57,434 nt of DNA from Nitrosopumilaceae archaeon AB1(1) (lineage in GTDB: Archaea; Thermoproteota; Nitrososphaeria; Nitrososphaerales; Nitrosopumilaceae), in NCBI GenBank assembly GCA_033471095.1, contig CP136752.1:67838-125271 (forward strand), read 5' to 3'. Below are positions 1-8,073 of this stretch, in pieces. Positions within the stretch are counted from its first letter, which is position 1; every line of letters begins with the position of its first letter. The position numbers and the translations under genes are program-made. Under the pieces are notes generated by a model. That model did not search any database. It had not been told where the DNA came from and was given only the letters and a program-made list of their open reading frames with translations.

Positions 1-134
1 CCACCCAAAAATGGTTCAAAATAACAATCATATTTTGACGGAATCTGTTTATCCAACTCTGATATTATCTGTCTTTTACCACCTGCCCACTTGACAATAG
101 GTTGCAGAATATCAGAATTAGAAGATATAGACAT
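1..134 (-). CDS. Dam-type DNA adenine methyltransferase, N-terminal part (runs off window)
   Basis: The minus strand from an ATG at 134 reads into the left edge. The 44 visible residues contain PIVKWAGGKRQ, the S-adenosylmethionine-binding start of the D12 class of N6-adenine methylases (Dam, DpnII-M), followed by a YFEPFLGG motif I at the window edge. The enzyme should methylate adenine in a short palindrome such as GATC, but the specificity region is not visible. Its start lies 84 bases from a divergent gene for a PD-(D/E)XK nuclease, the arrangement of a small type II restriction-modification pair. Family assignment is firm; the recognition site is unknown. Confidence 0.88.
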   Translation of the reverse strand, partial: MSISSNSDILQPIVKWAGGKRQIISELDKQIPSKYDCYFEPFLG

Positions 135-218
135 TATATCATGATTATAATATTACTAAAAATAAGGGTGTGTATTATTGGCGTGTTTCATAAATATAAC
201 AGTCAGATACAAATAATT

Positions 219-668
219 ATGAATAGTGGCTCTAGAGCAAACAAAACAGGCGGAAAATTAGAAAATACAATTGAATCTACATTAACAAACTATACAAAAA
301 TCGATAGAACCCAATTTTTGACGACATATATGAAAGCAGATGCACCAATTTATTCAAGACAAGTTCACATAGGGGATAGTATTTACAATACAAAATTATT
401 TTGCGATTTTATATTATATCACCCGAAAAAACACCCACATTGTCTAGTCATAGAGAGTAAATGGCAGCAGACAGCAGGTAGTGTGGATGAGAAATATCCA
501 TATCTAGTTGAAAACATAAACAAACTCCCATACAAGACACTAATTGTAATTGATGGTGGAGGATACAAAAAAGGGGCAGAGGAGTGGTTACGTAAACAAC
601 AAAATGATAAACTACAAGTCATGAATATAGTAGAATTTCTAAAATGGACAAATAATGATAATATTTAG
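219..668 (+). CDS. Small PD-(D/E)XK endonuclease, probable restriction enzyme
   Basis: The reading frame opens at 102, but the residues before the ATG at 219 look like noncoding sequence, so I place the start there (149 residues). The protein shows the order expected of the PD-(D/E)XK nuclease fold: an early Glu in GGKLENTIE, an Asp in LFCDFILYH, then VIESKW, the E-x-K catalytic pair, followed by a helix with a conserved-looking Tyr. Lying divergent to a Dam-type methylase, it is most simply the partner restriction endonuclease. It is short for a type II enzyme, so it is probably a stand-alone catalytic domain. It could instead be a repair or nicking nuclease of the same fold. Confidence 0.7.
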   Translation: MNSGSRANKTGGKLENTIESTLTNYTKIDRTQFLTTYMKADAPIYSRQVHIGDSIYNTKLFCDFILYHPKKHPHCLVIESKWQQTAGSVDEKYPYLVENINKLPYKTLIVIDGGGYKKGAEEWLRKQQNDKLQVMNIVEFLKWTNNDNI

Positions 669-698
669 TTAGATTTTTCATATTTTTATGGTTCTGAA

Positions 699-1166
699 TT
701 ATCTTTCAACCTTGCAATCTCTGATACATTTGGTTAGAAAATATATCAGAATAGGGAATAGTGGTAATATTAGAAGAAATTGTAACAATGGGATAGACAG
801 AATATAAGCGGTATGAAAAAATGTTTCAGCAATCGCAGTAAGTAATTGGAGAGATAATATGCTAAATAGTATCGCCTTTAGTAAAATATTTTGACGAATT
901 TTTTTGAATAGTAATGGAATAGCGAATAGAATAAACGAGAAAGATCCTCCCCATAGGTAAAAAATATTTTTATAAATTATGTCAGGGCAGAAAACACTTG
1001 CAAATTCAATTGGAAAATTATCCAGATTCAAGGTATAGTCACTACCATCAGCAACACATGCGATGATATGTCCCAATTCATGTGTTAGAATAGATATGAA
1101 TAATAGAGGAAGTATGATTATAACATACAAAAAGATAAAACGGAATGGTGTCATGTTAATATACAA
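699..1166 (-). CDS. Integral membrane metalloprotease-like protein (M50/site-2 type)
   Basis: A 155-residue hydrophobic protein with about four membrane segments. The first ends in ILTHELGHIIA, an HExxH zinc motif within the membrane as in M50 site-2 proteases. A second Asp-containing motif, normally needed as the third zinc ligand, is not obvious in the C-terminal helices, so activity is uncertain. An internal ATG at 1154 is an equally possible start. It lies 40 bases downstream of a small zinc-ribbon gene on the same strand. It resembles the short M50-like proteins common in archaea; the substrate is unknown. Confidence 0.6.
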   Translation of the reverse strand: MYINMTPFRFIFLYVIIILPLLFISILTHELGHIIACVADGSDYTLNLDNFPIEFASVFCPDIIYKNIFYLWGGSFSFILFAIPLLFKKIRQNILLKAILFSILSLQLLTAIAETFFHTAYILSIPLLQFLLILPLFPILIYFLTKCIRDCKVER

Positions 1167-1206
1167 TATGTTTGGTAGTAAAATAAATTTTTATAGAACA
1201 CATACT

Positions 1207-1416
1207 TTATTCCCAGTCCTCAAGGCTGCCGGCATGCTCACCTTCAGTACTTCCAGAATAATCAGATAGAATGTCAGAGTATTTTGGGTCATTGTGTGCA
1301 ATGTATTTTACATAATCACCATACGACATACGAGTATCGCAGTTAGCGCATGTAACCATACTAAAATCGGATTCTAATTGTGCATCTTTTTTGCATTTCG
1401 CACATACTATCTTCAT
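1207..1416 (-). CDS. Small zinc-ribbon protein
   Basis: A 69-residue protein with two CxxC pairs (Cys5/Cys8 and Cys23/Cys26), a typical zinc ribbon, followed by a short helical segment and an acidic C-terminus ending in EDWE. It lies directly upstream of the membrane metalloprotease-like gene and may be cotranscribed with it. Small zinc ribbons of this kind are frequent and mostly uncharacterised in Nitrososphaerota. No enzymatic motif is visible; nucleic-acid or protein binding is the general expectation. Confidence 0.65.
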   Translation of the reverse strand: MKIVCAKCKKDAQLESDFSMVTCANCDTRMSYGDYVKYIAHNDPKYSDILSDYSGSTEGEHAGSLEDWE

Positions 1417-1522
1417 AAATTTGCAAGGGTTGTTGTTTTTAATATTACTTTATATTCACAAATCTGAGAGTTTTCAAATTATTCACAAATAGAAATAAAA
1501 ACATGGTTAAATCTGTAAATTT

Positions 1523-1801
1523 ATGGCACGAGTGTGTACCAAATGTAAATCAGACATACCAGATTCTGATGAATTGAATCCTATAACTGAGAAATACCCA
1601 TGCTGTAACAAGTGTTGGGAAGAGTGGAAAGAATACAAAGTAATGGTAATTAATGAAATGCGATTAGATATGTCAATGTCAGATCACCGTAAAGTAATTA
1701 AAAAACATGAAAAAGTATTCGTTGGTGTATTATCACCAGAAGGGGATATCATAGATTATGGTAATGAGGATAATAGAAATCCAGAAGAACCATCAGGTTA
1801 A
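1523..1801 (+). CDS. YggX-like Fe(II)-trafficking/oxidative-protection homolog with added cysteines
   Basis: A 92-residue protein. Its central part WEEWKEYKVMVINEMRLDMS matches the signature of the YggX family (WxxWxxxQxxLINExRL), small bacterial proteins linked to iron handling and protection of Fe-S enzymes. Unlike classical YggX, the N-terminus carries five cysteines (5, 8, 27, 28, 31) in CxxC-like pairs that look like a zinc or iron site. The start is an ATG 106 bases from the divergent zinc-ribbon gene. Homology is judged by eye, so function is inferred. Confidence 0.6.
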   Translation: MARVCTKCKSDIPDSDELNPITEKYPCCNKCWEEWKEYKVMVINEMRLDMSMSDHRKVIKKHEKVFVGVLSPEGDIIDYGNEDNRNPEEPSG

Positions 1802-2259
1802 AGCCCAATCATACGAAATATAGATTCAGGAGCAAGTTGAATTAGGATCTTTTTTTGAGATTCATTTAATGTGTTTACAATATTTTTAAAAGTTTTAGAT
1901 AGAATATTTTGTTCTTGTTTAGTTAGTGACAAAAAAACCCCAAGCAAACCATCATAATTAAAATTGATTGCAACATCAGGACGTTTGCATATCTCAAATA
2001 CATATCTTGAAAATATATCGTGACGTTGATTCTCCGGTAGTGTAGCAGATACTTCAAGCCAAGTTTTGAATAAACTACTAAATGTATGAAAAGGAATAGT
2101 ACATCCTACAGACATGGCACTAGACACAATATCAGAGCACTCAGAATCAGACATGGTGAAAAATTCTTTCATACGCATAGTTAGCATTGGTTTACGAAGA
2201 AAAGATTGAAGATTTGCCAAAGTTGTGATAATATTCTTACTAAATTCAGGATCAGTCAT
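1798..2259 (-). CDS. Conserved-type helical protein of unknown function
   Basis: A 153-residue protein that appears entirely alpha-helical, without cysteine motifs, a signal peptide or membrane spans. I do not recognise the family. Its 3' end overlaps the YggX-like gene by four bases in a tail-to-tail arrangement. Composition and codon use match the neighbouring genes, which supports it as a real coding region. Confidence 0.55.
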   Translation of the reverse strand: MTDPEFSKNIITTLANLQSFLRKPMLTMRMKEFFTMSDSECSDIVSSAMSVGCTIPFHTFSSLFKTWLEVSATLPENQRHDIFSRYVFEICKRPDVAINFNYDGLLGVFLSLTKQEQNILSKTFKNIVNTLNESQKKILIQLAPESIFRMIGL

Positions 2260-2373
2260 AATTTCATTTATTCAAAATAGTATTAAACTGTATATCATAT
2301 TAAAAACTTCAATTTAATAACAACAAAGAGTATAAAATAAACATTGCAATTTCTACTAGAAAATATTTTAAAC

Positions 2374-2982
2374 ATGCTAGGTGGATTAGTAGGAGTAACA
2401 ATTGGAATCATGACATTAATAGGGTATAGACATACAAACAGTCCAATATTATTTAGACTCTCAATTGCATTTTTTTCCATATCTACAGGATTTTTCATGA
2501 TTTGGGTCGGATATACACTAGAAGACTTTATATTCAAAGTAGGCTCTATTAATAGGGGAATAGAGGTAGTCGGAGTAATATTTCAGACAATAGGTTATTT
2601 CTTTTTAGCATTTTCACATACAATAAAATCATTTTTCCCAAAGACAAGACAATTTAGAACAATAGCAATTATGCCACTATTCATAGCATTAATTCATGTT
2701 GAACATCTATTACGTTCCATCGCATTCATACTTTTGATATATGCGGCAATTGAGACCATAATGACATATGCTACGGCACAGAAGAAAGGCACACTAATTA
2801 TTGCAATTGGTTTGGGTCTACTTGCAACAGGAGAATTTTTAGGTTGGTACTCTGTCGTATTTCCCAAATCAGTGTTATACTACATATCCATAATGATTCA
2901 AATCTTCGGATTAATCTGCATATTCATACCTATAGGTAGGATTACACTCACACGAAGCAAATTCACTCCTAGTGATATGTGA
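2374..2982 (+). CDS. Polytopic membrane protein, unknown function
   Basis: Counted from the ATG at 2374, about 202 residues with roughly seven hydrophobic segments separated by short loops (for example around MLGGLVGVTIGIMTLIGY and the C-terminal ISIMIQIFGLICIFIPIG). A TTG at 2344 would add ten residues and is an alternative start. The seven-helix layout is reminiscent of sensory membrane modules in archaea, but there is no cytoplasmic signalling domain and no retinal lysine motif that I can identify. It is followed by a winged-helix regulator gene on the same strand. Confidence 0.6.
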   Translation: MLGGLVGVTIGIMTLIGYRHTNSPILFRLSIAFFSISTGFFMIWVGYTLEDFIFKVGSINRGIEVVGVIFQTIGYFFLAFSHTIKSFFPKTRQFRTIAIMPLFIALIHVEHLLRSIAFILLIYAAIETIMTYATAQKKGTLIIAIGLGLLATGEFLGWYSVVFPKSVLYYISIMIQIFGLICIFIPIGRITLTRSKFTPSDM

Positions 2983-3053
2983 AGTAAGGGTTATCCAAGT
3001 TGTCAAATTCTTTTGTGTTTACCAAATATACCAAATTATATCAATGATTCAAT

Positions 3054-3335
3054 ATGTCAAATCATAGAACGCACATACAAATCATTGGAGACATACTATA
3101 TAGCGTTGCCAAAGAGACAGTTAGAAGTAGAACACTAGGGGATGTAATGAGAGAGACAAACATTGCTCACTCTAGATTAACAAACATATTGAATACACTG
3201 GTAGAGCGTAGTCTTGTAGAGACATATAGCGCAGATGGATCACAAAGATATAGAATTACAGAAAATGGTAAAGCATATCTTGAAGAATATGATATATTTT
3301 GTAAATCAGTTTTTAATCTAGGTTTGGTAATTTAA
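3054..3335 (+). CDS. Winged-helix DNA-binding protein
   Basis: A 93-residue single-domain winged helix. Residues about 25-45 (TLGDVMRETNIAHSRLTNIL) form a helix-turn-helix, followed by the two-stranded wing YSADGSQRYRITENGKAYLEE, a pattern seen in archaeal transcription factors of the HTH_45 type. No ligand domain is present. It follows a polytopic membrane protein and precedes the tRNA-modification genes; its targets are unknown. Confidence 0.75.
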   Translation: MSNHRTHIQIIGDILYSVAKETVRSRTLGDVMRETNIAHSRLTNILNTLVERSLVETYSADGSQRYRITENGKAYLEEYDIFCKSVFNLGLVI

Positions 3336-3446
3336 TCATCTAAATTATCTTCAAAGTCATCTTCAAAGTCATTATCTTCACCATCAATGTCTTTCCATTC
3401 ACACACAGACAACAAACAAATTAGAGCGTTATAATTTATTCCATCA

Positions 3447-4052
3447 TTGACAATAAAAAAAGTAAAATGTGATGAGAAAGGAACAGATATTTTTACAAAT
3501 GCTGTAAGAAATGGTAAAGTTGTCGTATTTCCCACAGATACAGTATATGGAATTGGAGGGGATCCATACAACGAAGAAACAATAAATAGAATTTATAAGA
3601 TAAAGAATAGAGATTTAAAAAAACCCATGCCAATTTTAGCAGACAATATCAAGAGATTAGAGAGAATTGTAAAATTTGATAAAAGCACCTTGATGCTTGC
3701 ACGAAAATTTTGGCCAGGTAAAATAACCATGATACTTGAAAATCAAGATGAACGATTGGGAAAATTATCACATAATGGTAAGATAGGGGTACGGATACCT
3801 AATAATAAATGTCTGTTAAAGATGCTAGGTAATTTAGGACTAATTATTGGCACCAGTGCAAATTTTTCAGAGCAAAAACCATTCATAAATCCAGATGAGT
3901 GTCTTGAAAAGTTTGCAGGGTATGATATTTTACTAGATGGTGGAGTATTGAAAGAGATGGCCGAGTCTACAGTAGTAGAGATTACAGATGAGAGAGTAAT
4001 AATTCATAGGGAAGGGGCAATAACAAAAAAGGAGATTTTAGATTTATTTTGA
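3447..4052 (+). CDS. tsaC: Threonylcarbamoyl-AMP synthase (TsaC/Sua5/YrdC family)
   Basis: A 201-residue YrdC-domain protein. It shows GKVVVFPTDTVYGIGGDPYN near the N-terminus, KNRDLKKPMPILA, and IGTSANFSEQKP in the second half, all signatures of the enzyme that makes L-threonylcarbamoyl-adenylate from threonine, bicarbonate and ATP for the t6A37 modification of tRNA. It lacks the extra C-terminal Sua5 domain. The start is a TTG at 3447. It overlaps the next gene (THUMP) by four bases, and a Cgi121-domain gene lies just beyond, so three tRNA-modification genes are clustered. Confidence 0.93.
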   Translation: MTIKKVKCDEKGTDIFTNAVRNGKVVVFPTDTVYGIGGDPYNEETINRIYKIKNRDLKKPMPILADNIKRLERIVKFDKSTLMLARKFWPGKITMILENQDERLGKLSHNGKIGVRIPNNKCLLKMLGNLGLIIGTSANFSEQKPFINPDECLEKFAGYDILLDGGVLKEMAESTVVEITDERVIIHREGAITKKEILDLF

Positions 4053-4570
4053 ATTTGATTATTACGTGTGCACGACATTTTGAAAAAGATGCTAAAAAAG
4101 AGATTACAGAAATTCTAAAACAGACAGAGTGTAAAGAGATAGATGTAATCATTACAGAGATGTCTGGAATTTTATTCGTAAATAGTAGTTGTGATCCAGT
4201 CGAGATCATAAGAGGATTGAAAAAAATATTTGCCGATGAGCCTTGGTCGGTAAGATATTGTCTCAGAATGATACCAATACATCATGTCATATCTACAAAT
4301 CTCGATGAGATTGCAGAAATTGCAAAAACATTAGAAAAAGAGATGGATGAGAATCAAAAATATAGAATAACAGTAGAAAAGAGAGAATGTGACATACCCA
4401 TCACAGAAATAATTACAAAGATAGCAGATAATATCAGTAATTCTGTATCGCTAGAACATCCTGATGTTATAATATTGGTGGAGATTATAAAAGACACCAC
4501 AGGAATTGCATTGATTCGTCCAGGGGATATATTCAGTCTTGATAAATCTAGACAATCTGTATCAGAGTAA
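4049..4570 (+). CDS. THUMP-domain RNA-binding protein (Tan1-like)
   Basis: A 173-residue protein starting at a TTG that overlaps the tsaC stop. The second half (about residues 75-165) has the alpha/beta pattern of a THUMP domain, including KYRITVEKRECDIPITEIITKIA and a final strand TTGIALIRPGDIFSL. Stand-alone THUMP proteins such as Tan1 bind tRNA and assist acetylation of C12 (ac4C) together with a Kre33/TmcA-type acetyltransferase. Its placement after tsaC fits a tRNA-modification role. The 3' end overlaps the convergent MoaD-Cgi121 gene by nine bases. Confidence 0.75.
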   Translation: MNLIITCARHFEKDAKKEITEILKQTECKEIDVIITEMSGILFVNSSCDPVEIIRGLKKIFADEPWSVRYCLRMIPIHHVISTNLDEIAEIAKTLEKEMDENQKYRITVEKRECDIPITEIITKIADNISNSVSLEHPDVIILVEIIKDTTGIALIRPGDIFSLDKSRQSVSE

Positions 4571-5320
4571 AATACTGGCCTTCTCTACCAATATATCCTC
4601 AACAGGGTTTGTTGATTGAATTGCATCAATGTGTTTTTTTGATATGGCAAATTTATGTTTCATAGTTGTAATAGTACTAAATTTTGGAGTGGAGGTGATG
4701 TAATTTTTTATGCTACGATTCAGTCGTGATATATCAATTTTATTTCCTACAATTATGAGTATAAAATCAAATTCACTAGACAGACCTGCAAGTTTCAATG
4801 ATTGAGTTATTTGGTTATTTAGGGCAAAGCGCATTAGAATGTCGGTTTCTAGTTTTTTTGACAATAACGCTTTATTTTTTTTCATGTGTAAAGATATCGT
4901 GATAATTTTTTTCATATGAGTAAATCCGAGAATATACTGTGCAGATATTCCCTGTATTACAAGTCTAGGATACTGTCTTCGTATATTAGTTATAAAATCA
5001 GCATCAAGCTTGTGATTTTTAGATATTGGAAATAAACGTACATTGTGATTTAAAATTGTAAGTGATAAATTAGAGCCGCCATGGATTATAGGAATTATAC
5101 TAGCTGTATCATCTGCTTGTAGTATAGTAGACATCCCATCTAAAGCATTAGAGTCAGTACCATTTACCGCAATTATGATATTTTTACCATCAAATTTATC
5201 ATCGGTATGATTCGCCAAATATTCAATTAAATCACGAATTGTTTTACCATCAAGATCAACTACAATAGAATCTTTTTGTAATAATTGTTTCAGATTACCA
5301 TATAATTTTACGGTGATCAT
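4562..5320 (-). CDS. Ubiquitin-like MoaD/ThiS domain fused to Cgi121 (KEOPS subunit)
   Basis: I place the start at the ATG at 5320, which begins MITVKLYGNL, rather than six codons upstream. Residues 1-82 are a beta-grasp MoaD/ThiS/SAMP domain ending in IIPIIHGG, so a Gly81-Gly82 pair sits exactly where such proteins end. The remaining 170 residues resemble Cgi121, the KEOPS subunit that recruits tRNA to the Kae1-Bud32 core; LETDILMRFALNNQITQSL corresponds to the conserved helix containing the Cgi121 E-L-x and Q-I signature. The neighbouring tsaC supports a t6A role. The fusion could act as one protein or be cut after the diglycine. Which partner dominates is unknown. Confidence 0.72.
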   Translation of the reverse strand: MITVKLYGNLKQLLQKDSIVVDLDGKTIRDLIEYLANHTDDKFDGKNIIIAVNGTDSNALDGMSTILQADDTASIIPIIHGGSNLSLTILNHNVRLFPISKNHKLDADFITNIRRQYPRLVIQGISAQYILGFTHMKKIITISLHMKKNKALLSKKLETDILMRFALNNQITQSLKLAGLSSEFDFILIIVGNKIDISRLNRSIKNYITSTPKFSTITTMKHKFAISKKHIDAIQSTNPVEDILVEKASILL

Positions 5321-5334
5321 AATTGAACAATAAT

Positions 5335-5616
5335 TCAATCATCTGCAGGTTTATCTGCATTTTTAAATTCACTAGTAGATACTTCTTCAACCTGATTCAT
5401 AGACTCTTGTTCAGATTCTTGTTTTTGTTTAAATTCCAGTTGCTCTTTTTCACGTCGTATCATTCTAGTGATATATCCGGCAAGTTTGTTGCGAAGTTCC
5501 TTAGAGCGCACAATAGATATCTCCCCAAGAGCAATTTTATTGTCAGCAAAATCAGTACCAAATTTATCCTTGTGCTCTGCTAACACCTCAAGAGATATTT
5601 TTTTTATTCTGTCCAA
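5335..5616 (-). CDS. rps17e: 30S ribosomal protein eS17 with acidic C-terminal tail
   Basis: A 93-residue protein whose first 55 residues match eS17 (EHKDKFGTDFADNKIAL, then SKELRNKLAGYITRMIRRE). Archaeal eS17 is usually about 60-70 residues. Here a 35-residue low-complexity tail rich in Glu, Gln and Lys follows, ending in KPADD. It lies 14 bases upstream of the MoaD-Cgi121 gene on the same strand, so the two are probably one transcript. Confidence 0.9.
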   Translation of the reverse strand: MDRIKKISLEVLAEHKDKFGTDFADNKIALGEISIVRSKELRNKLAGYITRMIRREKEQLEFKQKQESEQESMNQVEEVSTSEFKNADKPADD

Positions 5617-5997
5617 TAGACAAAATAGAGATCATGGGTTTTTTATACCTATACACACATGAAAAATATAAATGATATAATCAGTTGAGTAAATCCATCA
5701 AAAATTCACAGGGTAGACTAGACACATATAACTGCCAAAGTGTACTAATTATTAATGATGTAAGGTATCCATATCTTGAATGTTATAGAAAATAAATATC
5801 AATTTTACAAGAATTAATACTGTAAACAGATGACACATCATATTCAGTATACAATAATCAAAGAGTATTGTATTCGTTGAGTGTGTAGGTGATCTTGTCA
5901 TCTTGTAATGGTCATTTACATATTGGTGAATTTTGCAAGGTTGAAATTTTTATATTTCCAACAATCGTATAAAATTTTCATATACAATATATGGAAA
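5617..5997. other. Intergenic region, no gene recognised
   Basis: 381 bases between two minus-strand genes. It is AT-rich, with no reading frame of convincing composition and no tRNA or clear C/D-box RNA. It must hold the eS17 promoter on its left side and the 3' untranslated region of the histone gene on its right. Its length, unusual for this compact region, leaves room for a small RNA, but I see no convincing structure. Confidence 0.4.
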
Positions 5998-6216
5998 TTA
6001 AGATTTTAAAAGTTGCTTGAATGCGATTTTGACATCTTCTGCCTTTACTGTTTTTCTTCCTGCATGAGTTGCAAGTTCCACAGTACGTTTTGCCACATTT
6101 GCAGACACCTCATCTATTACATTGCGTAATTCATCAGTAGCCTCATCACTCACACGATTAGCACCGGCCTTTTTTAAAATTCTGAACATTGGTAATATAC
6201 TAAAATCAGATGCCAT
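5998..6216 (-). CDS. Archaeal histone
   Basis: A 72-residue protein that is a single histone fold with no tail. It shows FRILKKAGANRVSDEATDEL (helix 1 and loop 1), a long central helix, then THAGRKTVKAEDVKIAF, the R-T-V loop 2 and final helix that contact DNA. It wraps DNA as dimers and longer polymers. The length fits tailless archaeal histones. The gene is monocistronic, with an AT-rich upstream region. Confidence 0.95.
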   Translation of the reverse strand: MASDFSILPMFRILKKAGANRVSDEATDELRNVIDEVSANVAKRTVELATHAGRKTVKAEDVKIAFKQLLKS

Positions 6217-6303
6217 AATTATAATTGAATAATCAGGGTTAAAAAACTTGGGGTAAAACCTTATTGTATAGAATGATTAGTTGTAAATAGGAATGGTACG
6301 TTA

Positions 6304-7062
6304 ATGACTTGGTTTTTTGATACGCACATTCATTTATCAGATCCATTATACACACCATACATAAAATCAATACTATCAAGTATGACTCGACTACACATCA
6401 AAGCATGTTGTGTATCTACAGATTTGACCACATCAGAGGCTACTGTACGCCTAGCTGAAAAAAATAACAATATTATTTCATTTGTAGGAATTCACCCAGA
6501 ATTTACAAATGTAGAATTGGAAGATATCAAAGAATTTGTATTAAATCATATCAAAGAGATTCATGGGATTGGAGAGATTGGTCTTGATGGTACATTTAAG
6601 GGCGGAGTGACAAAAGAACAAAAGAATCTATTCACAAAACAATTAGAAATGGCAGAAAAATCAAACCTACCTGTATCAATACACTCACGAAAGGCATTAG
6701 ATGAAGTGGTAGATATTTTAAAATCATATAATACTAGAAAAACACTCATACATTGGTTTGATGGGAACAGTAAACAATTAAGAGTAATTATGGATATGGG
6801 GTGTTTTGTATCATTTGGTCCGGTAATGATTTATGCTAACGACAAACAAACGTTACTTGCAAAAAGCAATGAGGAGCAGGTTTTAGTGGAAACTGATGGT
6901 CCAGTTAGATTTTCAAGATGTTTTGAGGGCAAGGTGGCAGATATCACATTTATTCCAAGTGTAATTCATTGTGCTTCCAAGATATTAAAAAAGAATTTCG
7001 AAGATATGACACTACTACTAGAGAAAAATTCTAAAACATATCTTGACATAAATAATATTTAA
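6304..7062 (+). CDS. TatD-family metal-dependent hydrolase/DNase
   Basis: A 252-residue TIM-barrel hydrolase. It has the metal-binding DTHIHLSD at residues 6-13, GEIGLDG with the bridging Glu, SIHSRKA and LIHWFDG carrying His ligands, and ETDGP with the terminal Asp. TatD enzymes are 3'-5' exonucleases or deoxyribonucleases acting in DNA repair and turnover. All metal ligands appear present. It is followed by tRNA-Cys on the same strand. Confidence 0.9.
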   Translation: MTWFFDTHIHLSDPLYTPYIKSILSSMTRLHIKACCVSTDLTTSEATVRLAEKNNNIISFVGIHPEFTNVELEDIKEFVLNHIKEIHGIGEIGLDGTFKGGVTKEQKNLFTKQLEMAEKSNLPVSIHSRKALDEVVDILKSYNTRKTLIHWFDGNSKQLRVIMDMGCFVSFGPVMIYANDKQTLLAKSNEEQVLVETDGPVRFSRCFEGKVADITFIPSVIHCASKILKKNFEDMTLLLEKNSKTYLDINNI

Positions 7063-7065
7063 AAC

Positions 7066-7076
7066 TATAAAATAAT
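7066..7076 (+). promoter_or_regulatory. Possible TATA box for tRNA-Cys
   Basis: An A/T run containing TATAAAATAA lies about 40 bases before the tRNA 5' end. This is the right distance for an archaeal TATA element if a short leader is removed by RNase P. Confidence 0.35.
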
Positions 7077-7114
7077 CTAATGATTTAATTGTTGTTTATG
7101 ACAAATAGTTGTGT

Positions 7115-7186
7115 GGTGAGGTGGCAGAACGGTGATGTGTGGGTCTGCAAAACCCATTTAAGAGGGTTCGACTCCCTTCCTCACCT
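7115..7186 (+). tRNA. tRNA-Cys (GCA)
   Basis: A 72-base cloverleaf. The acceptor stem GGTGAGG pairs with CCTCACC, the anticodon stem TGGGT/ACCCA closes the loop CTGCAAA with anticodon GCA, and the T arm is GAGGG-TTCGACT-CCCTT. The discriminator base is T. No intron and no encoded CCA are present. Confidence 0.96.
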
Positions 7187-7257
7187 TTAGTAATTACATT
7201 AAGAATTGTGTATTGTTTTAACATGATTTTTATATAAATGAATATACGGATAATAGT

Positions 7258-8073
7258 TTGAAGATCAATAATGTTGCTATAATTAGTAAAGTGGGTTCAG
7301 AAGAATCAGAAGATGTTGCAAAAAAGGTTGCTGAAAAATTTCTAAAAAAAAAATCTAATGTATTCACAATATCACCAATAGATGTGAATGGAGCAAAAAA
7401 ATTAAAATCAATTAAAGATATTGCAAATATAAAATTAAATCTTGCAGTTACACTAGGAGGAGACGGCACTACACTGCGTGTATTTCGATATTTGAGTGAA
7501 GAGACACCAGTATTGACAATAAATGTTGGTGGGAATAGAGGTATATTATCTGAAATCAAAATTGAGCAGATCGATGATGCTATTAATCAGATTATAGCAG
7601 ACAAAATTTGGTTGGATAAAAGAATACGTCTAGTAGCATCGTGTAACGGGGAAGAGTTTCCACCTGCATTAAATGAGATATATATTAATAGAAAAAATCT
7701 AACAAAGACTGCAGAATTTGAGATCAAATTTCAAAATGATACTGTAAAGCAAAAGATGGACGGTGTGATAATTGCAACCCCTAGTGGATTTACAGGGCAT
7801 TCATTCTCACTAGGAGGCCCAATTCTACATGAGAGTCTAGATGTGTTGATAATTACACCTGTGGCCCCCGTGTATAGATTAGCGTCAATCGTAGTTCCAG
7901 ATGATAAGATTGAGATTAATTGCTCTCATGGGTGTAATATTGTAATGGATGCACAAGTGATTAAATCATCAGAATTTGATCAGACAATTACTGTAAAATT
8001 CTACAAAAAACGGGCAGTTTTTGTTAGATTAAAAAAGCAAGGTCTAAGGCAGATGAATCGCCTTGGTTTCTAG
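7258..8073 (+). CDS. nadK: NAD kinase
   Basis: A 271-residue protein with the NAD kinase signatures: LGGDGTTLRVFRYL (diphosphate loop with catalytic Asp), the GGNRGILSEI loop, NEIYINRK, and TPSGFTGHSFSLGGPI. It phosphorylates NAD to NADP. The start is TTG at 7258, which directly follows an AT-rich region. Its end overlaps the frame encoding Nob1, suggesting translational coupling with that gene. Confidence 0.95.
   Translation: MKINNVAIISKVGSEESEDVAKKVAEKFLKKKSNVFTISPIDVNGAKKLKSIKDIANIKLNLAVTLGGDGTTLRVFRYLSEETPVLTINVGGNRGILSEIKIEQIDDAINQIIADKIWLDKRIRLVASCNGEEFPPALNEIYINRKNLTKTAEFEIKFQNDTVKQKMDGVIIATPSGFTGHSFSLGGPILHESLDVLIITPVAPVYRLASIVVPDDKIEINCSHGCNIVMDAQVIKSSEFDQTITVKFYKKRAVFVRLKKQGLRQMNRLGF

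Noticed and set aside
3332-3571. 79-codon minus-strand frame with an acidic end
   Set aside because: Most of it is antisense to tsaC; only the last about 25 codons lie in free sequence and there is no good start there.
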